From positions 124,001 to 188,000 of the forward strand of contig JAVEQK010000001.1 in the NCBI GenBank assembly GCA_034007705.1: a stretch of 64,000 bases of DNA, in the 5' to 3' direction. The notes under the pieces were generated by a model. That model saw only the letters and a program-made list of their open reading frames with translations, was not told the origin of the DNA and did not search any database. How positions within the stretch are numbered: position 1 is the stretch's first letter; each line of letters starts with the position of its first letter. Below are positions 25,507-34,630 of this stretch, in pieces. Source of the stretch: UBA10518 sp022837185. GTDB lineage: Bacteria; Desulfobacterota; Desulfobulbia; Desulfobulbales; Desulfobulbaceae. A program made the translations under genes and the position numbers.

Positions 25507-26025
25507 GATCAGGCGCCTTCGGGACGCGGTCGACTGGAGGGGATGCCTGCCGTAAACTTTTCGCAACGGGCTGTCGGTTGACTTTCATTCATCCGGTTCT
25601 GGATAATTATTCAACAATAAATTGTGATGCATGCCACTGCCGACGGCAAAAAGTCGGGGTGACCTTTGAATAAGCATAATAAAAATATCCTGGTCGGCAA
25701 AGAGTAATCGGCTGCATTACGGAACCGCGAGCCGTCTTCCCCGTATTTTTCCGCCTGCAGCCTGGCCGGTCAGGTCGGGAAAATGTTCTCCGTTTCGCAC
25801 AGGGAGAATCGTCAACTGCCGACTGCCGGTGCATGTGGGGAGCCAGGGTGAGTTCACAAACCTAACGCAATCGGCTGGAATTGTTAGGGTTAGCTGGCTT
25901 ACCCCAACCTGCTGATGGAGAAGAGCAAACAAACTGACAGCGAAGCTGCAAGCCCCTTCTGTCATCTGTCTTCTGCCTTCTGGTTATGCTGCCAACTGCC
26001 AATTCCCGTCTCAGCCGGGAAAGAA
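25507..26025. other. Intergenic region with small repeats, no gene seen
   Basis: About 520 bases between the rhomboid gene and the subtilase stop. It contains repeated CAACTGCC words (near 25813 and 25990), a run of related GAAGGCAGAAGACAG-type words near 25970, and an imperfect inverted repeat AACCTAAC/GTTAGGGTT at 25858-25890. Two minus-strand ORFs (75 and 82 codons) have no recognisable protein. It could be a remnant of a repeat element. Confidence 0.5.
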
Positions 26026-29000
26026 TCACTGCAGCAGCAGCATGTAGACGCTCCGCAGCGCTCCGGGCACCCCGGAATTGTCCGCGGGGGTCACGGTGAT
26101 GGAGAACTGCAGGGAATCGCTTGTCCCGTACGGGTCATGGACGGTGATGGTTATGGGCCCGTGGACCCCGATATCATCCTCGCCGGCCACGCCCAGCAGC
26201 CGGCCGGTATCCCCGCTGAATCCGGCCCAGCCCGGTTTATTGTTGATGGAAAAACGCAGGCTGTCCCTGTTGGGGTCCGAGGCGGTCGGGACAAAATCGT
26301 ACATTTCGCCGGCGGCGACCACAGCGGGCGGAGTTCCGGAAATGGACGGCGGCAGATTGATCCCGGGGGGCAGGGCGGGCGTGATTACCTGGACGGCCGC
26401 TGAACGGCCGGAGAGGTTCCCCGCGTGGTCGACGGCGGCAACTGAGTAGGAATAGGCGGTTTCGGCGACCAGGCCCGCATCGATATAGGTTGTGGCGGCG
26501 GTAGTGATGACCGTGTTGCCCCGGTAGACGCGGTAGCCCGCCACCCCGGTGCCGCCGATGTCGGCGGCGGCCTTCCAGGCAAGGTAGACCCTGTTGTAGC
26601 CGAGGGCCATGCCGGAGAGGTCGAGGGGGATGGTCGGCGGGACCGTGTCCGGATCGCCGACCTGGATCAGGCCGCCGAGGAGGACATTGTTCTGTTTGTC
26701 GGGTTCATGGTAGGTGCTGCCGGGGGCTGCAATGACCCCGAGACGGTATGTCCCGGCCGGTACGGCGTCGCTGATGAATACTTCCGTGTCCGCGCTTGAT
26801 TCGCAGGGATACGGATAGGGTGTGCCAACAGGCTCGAGAAGGTTGACGTACCTGCTGCCGATCCGGATGTCGTCCGTGGTGACGGCATCGTCGGTGGAGA
26901 GGTATATCGCCACCTGAAACGGAATGCTTGTGCCCAGGCCGATATTGCGCACCGTGCTGGATACCGTAAAGCCGGCGCCCGGATACACCTTTGCCGGTCC
27001 GGACAGCGCCGTCATGGCCAGGTCGGCGCCTTCGATGGCGATCGGCTCGGGCGCGAAGCGGATATTGTTGGTTTCGTCAGCCTCCCAGATATACTTACTG
27101 CTGTCGACCACGGCGCCCAGGTAGTAGGTTTGCCAGACCATGGCCAGGGGGATTCCCAGCCGGATGTCCACCGGGACGAAAATGCAGTCTCCGGGCGGGA
27201 TGTCATCGCCGTATGAGTATTCCAGGTTGAGCTTCTGGTCGTCGGCGGGGGAAATTTCCCGGTCAATCGACAGATACCAGGATATGCGGCCTGTGCCCGG
27301 GGCGATGCCCGGACCGTTATTGCAGACGGTCGTCTCCACGTGGATGGGCTGGAAAAAGCCGCCCCTTGCCGGGCCGGAAACGGCGGTTACTTCCAGGTCC
27401 GGCTGCAGCAGGCGGGTAACCGAGATCTCCAGGGTCCGGGTATTGCCGAGGGCGTCGGCGGCGGTCGCGGTAAATTGGTTTTCACCGATGACAAGGGGGA
27501 CGCGAAGCTCGTAATACCCGTCCCCCGGGCGGCAGGGAACGGACTGGTTGAGGCCGCTGCCGGCGATCCTGACCGAGGCCACTCCGGATGGGTCGCGGGC
27601 GGTGCCGTACAGCACCGTTTCGGTCTGATAGGTCAGGGTCATGTTCGAGGAATTGAGGGTGAGGTCGGGCGGCAGGCTGAGGGTGGCGAAGGAGTACAGG
27701 CGGCCGCCGTTGTCGTCCACGCTGCTGTTGCCGGCCTCGTCGGTGGAGGTGACCGTGAAGAAGTAGGTTGTGTCCTCCCGCAGACCGGAAAGGTGAACAA
27801 GGGGAGAGGTGAGCAGCCAGGGATCACCCTGGCGGGCGTCGAGCTCCTGATTTTCCCCGTAGTCGACGGCGGCCGAAACCGGCTCGTTGGTCGACCAGGC
27901 GACCTCCGCCGAATCCTGGCCGATGGCGGAAACCGCAACTCCGGCGATATCGGGGGGGACGAGGTCGGCAACGGCGGTTGCCGTCCGGGTTGCCGCCTTG
28001 CCGGTGCCATCGTCGGCGTCCTGGTAGACGGCCGTGATCAGGTCGTCGTTGCCGATTTCCACAAAACCGTTGCCGCCGGCTGCGGGAACGGACCGGGCCG
28101 GGATGGAGCCGATGAAAATCGAGGTGTCCGGACCGCTCTCGATGAGTTGGACGGTCTCGCCGGGATCCGAGGTGCTGGAAATGGAAGCCGTCGCCTGTTC
28201 CGGGGTCGAGTTGCTTCTGTTGAGGTCGCGGTCGGCGACCTGGATCATGATGGTGCTTTCATGGTTGTATCGCCCCCTGTCGAGACTGATGAACCCGGCG
28301 GAGGAAATTCTCCTCGCGCCGGTGACCACCACGGCAAAGGGCTGGGGGCCGAAGGGTATGTTGTAGCCGCTGACCCGCACCGTATAATCCCCGGACTGAA
28401 GGGTCGGGATGTACACCTGCTCCTCGACGTTCAGCCTGTCGCTCTCGCCGCCGGGGACGGAAATGCCGCCGGCGAACACATTGCCCAGGTAGATCGTGCC
28501 CTCCGGGGTGGTGACCCGCAGGTCGAGATCATTGACCAGGGCCTTTTCCGCCCCCTCGAGGCCTGGATAATCCGTCCAGACAAGGGTGACCTTGAGGTAC
28601 TGGCCGTCGGTGGCGAAATAGCGCCTGCTCCAGCTTGCCCCGGTTGCCAGGCCGGGCCCGACGTCGGCGGCGTCGAGGTACTTGTCGTCGGGGAAGAAAT
28701 GAAGGGTGTCGGCCAGGTTGATCCGTCCCCATCCCTGGCCGGTCGAAGGGGCGGGACCGTCGGTATAGGCGCCGGTCATGCTGCGGGCGCTGTTGATGAG
28801 CGTGGCCTTGATCAGGGCGGCCGAGGGTTCAAAGCCGGAGGCCGGATCGGCCGAGCCGTTCGGCCAGTACCCTTCCAGGTAATACTGCCGGACCAGGGCC
28901 GCGGCGCCGGCAACGGCGGGAGTGGCCATGGATGTCCCGCTGTAGGCGATGGTGCCGCTGTTGAAGCTCCCCTTCAGGCCGTCGGAGTCCGCCGAGACGA

Positions 29001-30435
29001 TGGCGACGCCGGGGGCGGTGACCGTCGGCTTGATCCGGCCGTCGGCGGTGGGGCCGTTGCTGCTGAATGCAGCGACATTTTCGGCATCAAAGCCGTTTTC
29101 CGTGGCGCCGACGCTGACGCAGTTCTTTGCCGTCGCCGGGGCGCCCACGCAGCCTTCCCCTGAGCCGGCGTTGCCGTTGGCAAAGAAGGCGAGGAAATTC
29201 TTGTGCTCCCACATGAAACGGTCGGCGCTCCGGGCGTAGGTTTCATACAGGTTGACGGGCGCGCCCCAGCTGTTGGTGTGCAGCCGGGCGCCGGCGGAAT
29301 AGGGGGTGGCGAACAGCTGCCCCAGATCGGCGGGGGGATAGACGGCCGTCTGCTCGCCGGGGGTGATGTCCTGGATGAACAGCCTCGCCTCCGGGGCCAT
29401 GCCGGCGGCTTCGGAAAAACCGTCCACCGGAACGCGATCGCCGGCCACGGTGCCGGCCACATGGGTGCCGTGGCCGAAATCGCCGTCGTAATCATCCGCA
29501 TAGGGCGTATAGCCGACAACCTTTCGATGGGCCGGTCCGATGGGCCTGGCCGCCGGGTCATGGAACCAGGGCATGTCATAATCGAGGCCGGTATCGCCGA
29601 TGCCGACAATCTGCCCGCGGCCGCGGATCCCCCTGTCCCATAACGGCGTGTGGTACGGGACGGAACTCTGGATTGTCCAACTGGTGGTTTCGTTGAACAA
29701 CCGCAGATCCGGGGCCTCTTCAATCCAGAGAATTTCCTCCAGCTCGGCCAACCGGCTGATCCCGGCCGCCGCCATCCGCACCGCTGCCATGTCCCGGCCG
29801 ACATCCAGCACTTCTCCCTTTTCCCGGTGGACGGCGGCCAGCAGGGCGGAAAGCCCGTCGGCGGAGTCCACCCGGACAAGGATGGCATCAGCCTGGTCCC
29901 GGGGTTTTCCCGGCGGTACGGCCTGGTTCCGCAGGTTGCCCATCCTGTCGCCGAGGTTTTTCCTGATCTTGTGTTCCGGCCTGTACCTGGCAATCCCCTG
30001 GACAAACGATAATTTCCCCACCTCCTGGCTGACCGCGTCGTCCATGGTGACCAGGAAGGCAAAATCGGGAACGTACTCGTCAATCCGGCAGTCCAGGTCG
30101 GTCAGCTGCCGTTTTTCCGCCTCCCGGACCGGACCGCTGAACAGGACGAACCATTTGGTGGGCCCCCTGCTGTCCCTGCCGCCGCTCTCTTCCTGCTCCG
30201 GGGCCATGACTGTCAGGCCGGTCGTGTCAATGGTAAAGCCGTTGAATTCGAGGGCAAAGGCGGAGGGGGGGCAGAGGGAGGTGGCGGACACCAGCAGCAG
30301 AAGGAGAAGGAGGCAGGTGGTCCGTGGAACGGAGGGACGCACCGTTCCGGGGAAACGCATCCGGGGCAGGGGAGGGAAGCCGGTGACTGGGACCTGAAGT
30401 ATTTCGCGCAGGGCGGCACTCCGGGAAAATCTCAT
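26026..30435 (-). CDS. Secreted multidomain subtilase (S8) with Ig/FN3/CARDB domains
   Basis: 1469 residues if started at 30435 (AGGA 4 bases upstream) or 1444 from the ATG at 30360, which puts the signal peptide (CLLLLLLLVSATSLCPPSAFA) nearer the N-terminus. The S8 triad is complete: Asp in GIGDTGLDYD (about 280), His in GHGTHVAGT (about 324), Ser in YSGTSMATP (about 500). Then follow a jelly-roll-like domain, an FN3-like domain, a bacterial Ig-like domain, two CARDB-type domains, an FN3 domain and a cadherin-like domain near the end. No LPXTG, PEP-CTERM or autotransporter domain is visible, so it is probably released or loosely surface-bound. Role: extracellular protein degradation. Confidence 0.9.
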   Translation of the reverse strand: MRFSRSAALREILQVPVTGFPPLPRMRFPGTVRPSVPRTTCLLLLLLLVSATSLCPPSAFALEFNGFTIDTTGLTVMAPEQEESGGRDSRGPTKWFVLFSGPVREAEKRQLTDLDCRIDEYVPDFAFLVTMDDAVSQEVGKLSFVQGIARYRPEHKIRKNLGDRMGNLRNQAVPPGKPRDQADAILVRVDSADGLSALLAAVHREKGEVLDVGRDMAAVRMAAAGISRLAELEEILWIEEAPDLRLFNETTSWTIQSSVPYHTPLWDRGIRGRGQIVGIGDTGLDYDMPWFHDPAARPIGPAHRKVVGYTPYADDYDGDFGHGTHVAGTVAGDRVPVDGFSEAAGMAPEARLFIQDITPGEQTAVYPPADLGQLFATPYSAGARLHTNSWGAPVNLYETYARSADRFMWEHKNFLAFFANGNAGSGEGCVGAPATAKNCVSVGATENGFDAENVAAFSSNGPTADGRIKPTVTAPGVAIVSADSDGLKGSFNSGTIAYSGTSMATPAVAGAAALVRQYYLEGYWPNGSADPASGFEPSAALIKATLINSARSMTGAYTDGPAPSTGQGWGRINLADTLHFFPDDKYLDAADVGPGLATGASWSRRYFATDGQYLKVTLVWTDYPGLEGAEKALVNDLDLRVTTPEGTIYLGNVFAGGISVPGGESDRLNVEEQVYIPTLQSGDYTVRVSGYNIPFGPQPFAVVVTGARRISSAGFISLDRGRYNHESTIMIQVADRDLNRSNSTPEQATASISSTSDPGETVQLIESGPDTSIFIGSIPARSVPAAGGNGFVEIGNDDLITAVYQDADDGTGKAATRTATAVADLVPPDIAGVAVSAIGQDSAEVAWSTNEPVSAAVDYGENQELDARQGDPWLLTSPLVHLSGLREDTTYFFTVTSTDEAGNSSVDDNGGRLYSFATLSLPPDLTLNSSNMTLTYQTETVLYGTARDPSGVASVRIAGSGLNQSVPCRPGDGYYELRVPLVIGENQFTATAADALGNTRTLEISVTRLLQPDLEVTAVSGPARGGFFQPIHVETTVCNNGPGIAPGTGRISWYLSIDREISPADDQKLNLEYSYGDDIPPGDCIFVPVDIRLGIPLAMVWQTYYLGAVVDSSKYIWEADETNNIRFAPEPIAIEGADLAMTALSGPAKVYPGAGFTVSSTVRNIGLGTSIPFQVAIYLSTDDAVTTDDIRIGSRYVNLLEPVGTPYPYPCESSADTEVFISDAVPAGTYRLGVIAAPGSTYHEPDKQNNVLLGGLIQVGDPDTVPPTIPLDLSGMALGYNRVYLAWKAAADIGGTGVAGYRVYRGNTVITTAATTYIDAGLVAETAYSYSVAAVDHAGNLSGRSAAVQVITPALPPGINLPPSISGTPPAVVAAGEMYDFVPTASDPNRDSLRFSINNKPGWAGFSGDTGRLLGVAGEDDIGVHGPITITVHDPYGTSDSLQFSITVTPADNSGVPGALRSVYMLLLQ

Positions 30436-30482
30436 CCTGTCCTATCCGTAAAGGCTCAACCCCCGCACCACAAAAGGGATGC

Positions 30483-30532
30483 AAATGAAAAAGCCGGAGG
30501 ACCATGGTAATCTGGCGCTCCGGCTTTCATTT
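30483..30532 (-). terminator. Hairpin, probable terminator of the small MORN gene
   Basis: On the minus strand AAAGCCGGAG pairs with CTCCGGCTTT around an 18-base loop, followed by TTCATTT; the outer AATGA/TCATT bases extend the stem. It lies about 200 bases after the MORN stop and 50 bases before the subtilase start, so it could also attenuate the subtilase. Confidence 0.5.
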
Positions 30533-30729
30533 CAGCATCGTTTTTGCAACCTTCATATCATGGCGGCTCAGGCGTTGTCATTCGTTCTCATTCTTAAGTT
30601 CAGTATATGGGAAAAGGGAGGGGAAAGTCAAAAAATGAATGGAAAATTAATGAGAAGAGCTACGCTGTGGTATTCAGCGGAGGGGAGGTCGGCATTGCGG
30701 AGCGCTCTGGAAGATGGGTTGGGGTACAT

Positions 30730-31335
30730 TCATTTTTTCTGTTTTTGCCGATCCGTGCCGACATAGCTGCCGCGATGCCAGTACCCGATCCTCCCCCCGC
30801 CTCCGGGGGAGGACTCCACCCCGTAGCCGTGCCGCTCGCCCTCGGACCATTCCCCGGCATATTTTTTTCCGTCCGGAAAGGTCATTGTTCCCTCGCCGTC
30901 GGGTTTCCCCTTTTTCCATTCCCCGACATATTCGGAGCCGTCGGGGAAGGAAAAGGCCCCCTCGCCGTGCCGCTGGTCACGCTTCCATTCGCCGGTGTAT
31001 TTCTTGCCGCCGGGAAAGGTATAGGTCCCGTGGCCGTGTTTTTCCCCCCATTTCCAGTCGCCGCTGTACTGTTCGCCGGTGGGGTAGGTGAAAGTCCCCT
31101 GTCCGTGCTGTTCGCCGTTTTTCCACTCACCGATGTAGCGCCCGCCGTCGGAGAAGGTGTACGTCCCGGATCCCTCGTATCTGCCTTTCCTGAAATCCCC
31201 GGTGTATTGCTCACCGCCTGGAAAAGTCATGGTTCCCCGTCCATCGATACAGTCGCCCTCGATGCATTCGCCGGGGCATTGCAGTGGCAGCAGGCACAGG
31301 ACTGCCAGGATAAAGGCGGCCGCGCTGTTTTTCAC
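30730..31335 (-). CDS. Secreted MORN-repeat protein, about seven repeats
   Basis: 201 residues: signal peptide (about 1-22), the motif CIEGDC, then about seven MORN units of 23 residues (YTGDFRKGRYEGSGTYTF and so on). The N-terminal motif and repeat phase match the larger MORN protein at 1.1-2.8 kb, so the two are related members of one exported family. Transcribed singly towards the subtilase. Function unknown. Confidence 0.85.
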   Translation of the reverse strand: MKNSAAAFILAVLCLLPLQCPGECIEGDCIDGRGTMTFPGGEQYTGDFRKGRYEGSGTYTFSDGGRYIGEWKNGEQHGQGTFTYPTGEQYSGDWKWGEKHGHGTYTFPGGKKYTGEWKRDQRHGEGAFSFPDGSEYVGEWKKGKPDGEGTMTFPDGKKYAGEWSEGERHGYGVESSPGGGGRIGYWHRGSYVGTDRQKQKK

Positions 31336-31469
31336 CGCTGCTCCTGCTGTTTGCGCCCCGGTAGAAAAATCATCGGCGGCCGGATGTTGTTGACGCCTGT
31401 GTCATTGTCGCAGCCTGGTCCGGCTCCTTCGCCGTTTCTCCTTGTCATGTCAGACACCGGACATCGGCA

Positions 31470-31790
31470 TCAGGGGCGGCCGCAGCTGTACACGGCAAAG
31501 GAGCGCTCCCCCTCGTATACCTCGGAAATCGGCAGGATTGTGTCTCCCCCCATTTCCGCCGCGCTGTTGCGGCCCAGGATCGAAAGTTCGGCCTCGACCT
31601 TCTGCCGGCTGCGCTTGAAATAGCCGACCTTGTCGACGAGGGAGACGGTGGTGTTGCCGATTTTCAGGCAGCCGACGATTTCCGTCGGACCGGAAGCCAA
31701 ACGGACCTGATGGCCGCCCGGGGTAGGCTTCACCCAGGTGCAGCCGCCGAGCAGAAGGATGCCGAGCAGCACGGTTGCCGGAAATTTCAT
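31470..31790 (-). CDS. DUF4156 lipoprotein
   Basis: 106 residues from the ATG at 31790 (GGAGG about 10 bases upstream). The lipobox LLGGC at residues 12-16 is followed by TWVKPTP and a small domain with paired cysteines (VGCLKIG, YSCGRP), which fits DUF4156. The longer open frame upstream is not conserved. A periplasmic or outer-membrane lipoprotein of unknown role, 225 bases downstream of the AOR gene. Confidence 0.75.
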   Translation of the reverse strand: MKFPATVLLGILLLGGCTWVKPTPGGHQVRLASGPTEIVGCLKIGNTTVSLVDKVGYFKRSRQKVEAELSILGRNSAAEMGGDTILPISEVYEGERSFAVYSCGRP

Positions 31791-32014
31791 GGCCGGGGTT
31801 CCTCCGGTGGTGAGAGAATGGGAAAATTTTTGGCGAAAAGGCATAATTTCTTCGACCGTTGCGCGGGTTGTCGGCGCATGACCGGTCCGCCGGGAGCCGT
31901 TCCCGCAGGGACATCGATGCTGAACAATGACGCCCTTGCCGAATTTTGTCCAGCGGAAAATTGCCGGGCCCTTCCCGGGAAAGTTCCGGCGGCTCAGGCA
32001 GGCGAAGCCGCGTT

Positions 32015-33775
32015 TCATCCGGCGGATTCTCCAGGGCCGGCGCCGCCCAGTTCAAGGATGCGGCGGCCGTACGCCGCTTTGAGATCCTCCAGGAATTCCT
32101 GGTCTATGGGGCCCCGCCGGGTCGTGACCTCGGTGAACCGTTTGGGAATGGTCACGTTTTCCGGCCGGTATCCGCAACCGAGACGCATTCTCCATCGCAT
32201 TCCCTGGATTTCCGAGGCAACCCCGTCCATGTTGTCCGCCAGCCCCCGGTAGCCGACGCTGTTGAGACAGTCGGCGAGGACTTCGCCGCTGTAGACGCCC
32301 CGGGCAAACAGGCAGGCAACCATTGAGGTGAGAAAAACCCTGGCCTTCTCGTCATCGACCAGGAATCGCACCGCGTCCTCCACGGTCCCGCCCGAGGGCT
32401 TCTGATCAAAGGCATAGCCCCCCGTATCGAGGTGGGAATGGCGGAATCCCAGGGCCTGGGCGACAAAGAAGACCGGGCCGGTGGCATAGCCCGCCATTTC
32501 CTGGCCGAGAACGCAGGCGAAATCGGAGCCCCCGTAGTGTTCCGCCGCCTTCATGGCACCGCGGGAAAGGAGTCGGTAAAATTCATTGCTGCCGAGGGCC
32601 AGGTCATGCAGGGCCGCCTGGTAGGCGGAGGAGTTGCCGAAGGCGAGAGGGCCAAGCGTTTCCCGTGCGCTGATGACCCCCCTGTCCTGGGCCTCCGTGG
32701 CCCACGCCAGGGCGACGCCGGCCGACATGATGTCAAGTCCCGTTTTCTCGGCCGCGTCAATGAGCTTCAGGACCTCGAAGCAGTCCATGACGCCGAGCAT
32801 GGAGCCGAGAGCGAAGATCAGCTCGTAGTCGTAGGAAATCTGGCGGTAGATGTACCGGTTTTCTTCCCGGAAGCGCTCCCGGACAAAACCGATGTGGATG
32901 CAGCCCACCGGGCATCCCGCGCAGGCGGCGTTTCTGAGGAGCGCGGCCTCGGCGAACCGCTCGCCGGTGATGCCCGCCACGCCCTCGTCCGCGGTGGCCT
33001 GGAGGTTGCGGACCGGCAGGGACTCGAGGTCGTTCAACCCCCGGACATTGACGGGCGTGCCGAGATTGTGATACTTGCTCATCATGTCGGTGCCGGTCAT
33101 GTCCGCGTGGACCCGGTCAAAAACCTTGGCGTACTCCCTGTTCGCCGGGAGGGGAAAGGAGCCGTCGCCGAGGATCACGACGGCCTTCAGGTGTTTTGCC
33201 CCCATGACCGCGCCGCCGCCGAGGCGGCCGAAATGGCGGTAGGAGTCGCAGTTGATGCAGGCCATGGGCGACTGCCGCTCCCCGGCCGGGCCGATCCGGA
33301 GAATCGATCGGTGCCCCGAACCCGGAAACATCCGCCGCAGGGTCTTGCCCGCCACCTGCAGGTCGGTGCCCCACAGGTAATGGACATCCTTCACCTCGAT
33401 CCGGCGGGAGCCGACAATGAGGGCCGAGGGCAGTTTTGCCCTGCCTCTGATCACCAGGGCGTCGTAATCGGCGAAGCGCAGGGACAGGGCCGAGCGCCCG
33501 CCGGCGTGGCTTTCGGCATACTGGTCGTGGTAGGGGGACTTGAAGGCGCAGACGGTCTTGCTCATCAGGGGGAAATATCCGGTCAGCGGCCCGATGGCGA
33601 AGATGAGCGGCTGCCCCGGATCGTCCCAGGGCCGGTCGGGCAGGCCGAATTGTTCAAAAAGCAGCGCGGCCAGGCCGCTGCCGCCGGCCACCCTGTTCCT
33701 GCCGTCCATGGCGGTGATGGTGTTCCGGCCGGTGGACAGATCAACCACCAGCACCCTGAAATGGTCCCTGATCAT
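32015..33775 (-). CDS. Aldehyde ferredoxin oxidoreductase (AOR) family protein, catalytic subunit
   Basis: 586 residues from the ATG at 33775, which overlaps the ferredoxin stop (ATGA). The family carries a tungsto- or molybdopterin and one [4Fe-4S] cluster, oxidising aldehydes to acids or the reverse. Seen here: the N-terminal VDLSTGRNTI and AGGSGLAALLF, ESHAGGRSALSLR (pterin region), the cluster ligands C-x2-C-x3-C in CAGCPVGC (about residue 285) and a late Cys in SMVACLFARG. It is co-encoded with a four-cluster ferredoxin, as in two-subunit AORs. The substrate cannot be read from sequence. Confidence 0.88.
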   Translation of the reverse strand: MIRDHFRVLVVDLSTGRNTITAMDGRNRVAGGSGLAALLFEQFGLPDRPWDDPGQPLIFAIGPLTGYFPLMSKTVCAFKSPYHDQYAESHAGGRSALSLRFADYDALVIRGRAKLPSALIVGSRRIEVKDVHYLWGTDLQVAGKTLRRMFPGSGHRSILRIGPAGERQSPMACINCDSYRHFGRLGGGAVMGAKHLKAVVILGDGSFPLPANREYAKVFDRVHADMTGTDMMSKYHNLGTPVNVRGLNDLESLPVRNLQATADEGVAGITGERFAEAALLRNAACAGCPVGCIHIGFVRERFREENRYIYRQISYDYELIFALGSMLGVMDCFEVLKLIDAAEKTGLDIMSAGVALAWATEAQDRGVISARETLGPLAFGNSSAYQAALHDLALGSNEFYRLLSRGAMKAAEHYGGSDFACVLGQEMAGYATGPVFFVAQALGFRHSHLDTGGYAFDQKPSGGTVEDAVRFLVDDEKARVFLTSMVACLFARGVYSGEVLADCLNSVGYRGLADNMDGVASEIQGMRWRMRLGCGYRPENVTIPKRFTEVTTRRGPIDQEFLEDLKAAYGRRILELGGAGPGESAG

Positions 33776-34227
33776 GGCTCCACCTCCCCGGGGGCCTGTT
33801 CCTCCCCGCCGGCCTCCGCTCCCTGCCCGGACAGTTCCATGTGTTCCAGGCAGTCGTGGGGGCAGTAGGGAACGCACCTGCCGCAATGGATGCAGACAAA
33901 CGGTTCACCGGCTCCGTCAAGATAGATCGCGTCCACGGGGCAGGCCCTGGCGCATTCGCCGCAGCGGATGCAGAGCTTCTTTCTGACGATGACGCCGCCC
34001 CCCTGGCGCTGACTGTACGCCCCGGTTGGACAGGCCGCCACACAGGGGGCAGGGTCGCAGGCCAGGCAGGTCAGCGCCTCGAAGCCCGTGGAGAGGCCGC
34101 CCGAGGACCTGATGCGGATGCCGGCCGTGTCCCAGGACAGGCGCTTATGGACCAGGCGGGCGCAGGCGACCGAGCAGGAATGGCAGCCGATGCAGCGCTC
34201 CATTCTGGGGGTGGTCAGGATCTTCAT
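33772..34227 (-). CDS. Polyferredoxin, electron-transfer partner of AOR
   Basis: 151 residues with four [4Fe-4S] motifs: CIGCHSCSVAC, CLAC/CVAACP, CIRCGECARACP and CIHCGRCVPYCP. The layout is that of the DmsB/HycB-like small subunits that feed electrons to or from a pterin enzyme. Its start overlaps the stop of a 59-residue membrane protein and its stop overlaps AOR, so translation is coupled. No signal peptide: cytoplasmic. Confidence 0.9.
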   Translation of the reverse strand: MKILTTPRMERCIGCHSCSVACARLVHKRLSWDTAGIRIRSSGGLSTGFEALTCLACDPAPCVAACPTGAYSQRQGGGVIVRKKLCIRCGECARACPVDAIYLDGAGEPFVCIHCGRCVPYCPHDCLEHMELSGQGAEAGGEEQAPGEVEP

Positions 34228-34403
34228 GATGGTCTCCCTTTTTCCTCCGGTTCCATCGGGGAGAGTCCTCCTGCCGGCACTCTATTGAATTCCAGGATTC
34301 CGACGCCGTGCCTGCTTTTTTCTCCGCCGAACAGGAGGGTCAACAGCATGCCGGCCAGCAGCAGGAGCGCGATGATGAGTATAATGAGATCGTCCCTTTT
34401 CAT
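34224..34403 (-). CDS. Small single-helix membrane protein in the AOR operon
   Basis: 59 residues. One membrane helix (LIILIIALLLLAGMLLTLLF) after a short charged N-terminus, then a polar tail rich in Glu and Pro. The start overlaps the upstream Fe-S gene (ATGA) and the stop overlaps the ferredoxin start (ATGA), which argues for a real, coupled gene. It may tether the ferredoxin/AOR complex to the membrane; this is inference. Confidence 0.65.
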   Translation of the reverse strand: MKRDDLIILIIALLLLAGMLLTLLFGGEKSRHGVGILEFNRVPAGGLSPMEPEEKGRPS

Positions 34404-34630
34404 TCTGCACCGTTGTCAATCAGAGCGGCATGCCGGTTTGCAATCCAGCCGCGTTTCACCATGTTGAGGGCGCCCTGGGGACAATGACCGCGGCAGGGGT
34501 CGCAGCCGGAACATATTCCGCCATCCCGGGGCCGCGTTTTTGAACCAGGTCCCGCCGTTTTCGAGTTTGGGGCGGCCGACCCCCTCCGCCCCCGTCCGGT
34601 GAGGACCTTGACGGCGTCTGCGGGGTGCAT
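34400..34630 (-). CDS. Small single-cluster Fe-S protein in the AOR operon
   Basis: 76 residues from the ATG at 34630 (TGATG overlap with the SpeE-like stop). A basic, probably flexible N-terminal half is followed by CSGCDPCRGHCPQGAL, a single [4Fe-4S] motif of C-x2-C-x2-C-x3-CP type, and a short tail. Unlike normal ferredoxins only one cluster and no paired motif is present. Function unknown; overlaps on both sides place it firmly in the operon. Confidence 0.65.
   Translation of the reverse strand: MHPADAVKVLTGRGRRGSAAPNSKTAGPGSKTRPRDGGICSGCDPCRGHCPQGALNMVKRGWIANRHAALIDNGAE

Noticed and set aside
25567..26025. Insertion sequence or CRISPR remnant
   Set aside because: The repeats are short and irregular, with no transposase, no terminal inverted repeats and no regular repeat-spacer pattern.
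27340..29163. A 607-codon open frame on the plus strand opposite the subtilase
   Set aside because: It lies wholly antisense to a gene with a clear catalytic triad and domain series, and its translation is low-complexity Gly/Asp/Arg sequence typical of the reverse of GC-rich genes.
30436..30600. Possible c-di-GMP riboswitch upstream of the subtilase
   Set aside because: A CCGGAG/CTCCGG hairpin and nearby CCATGG look superficially similar, but the conserved GEMM-I blocks and second stem are missing; a simple terminator explains it better.
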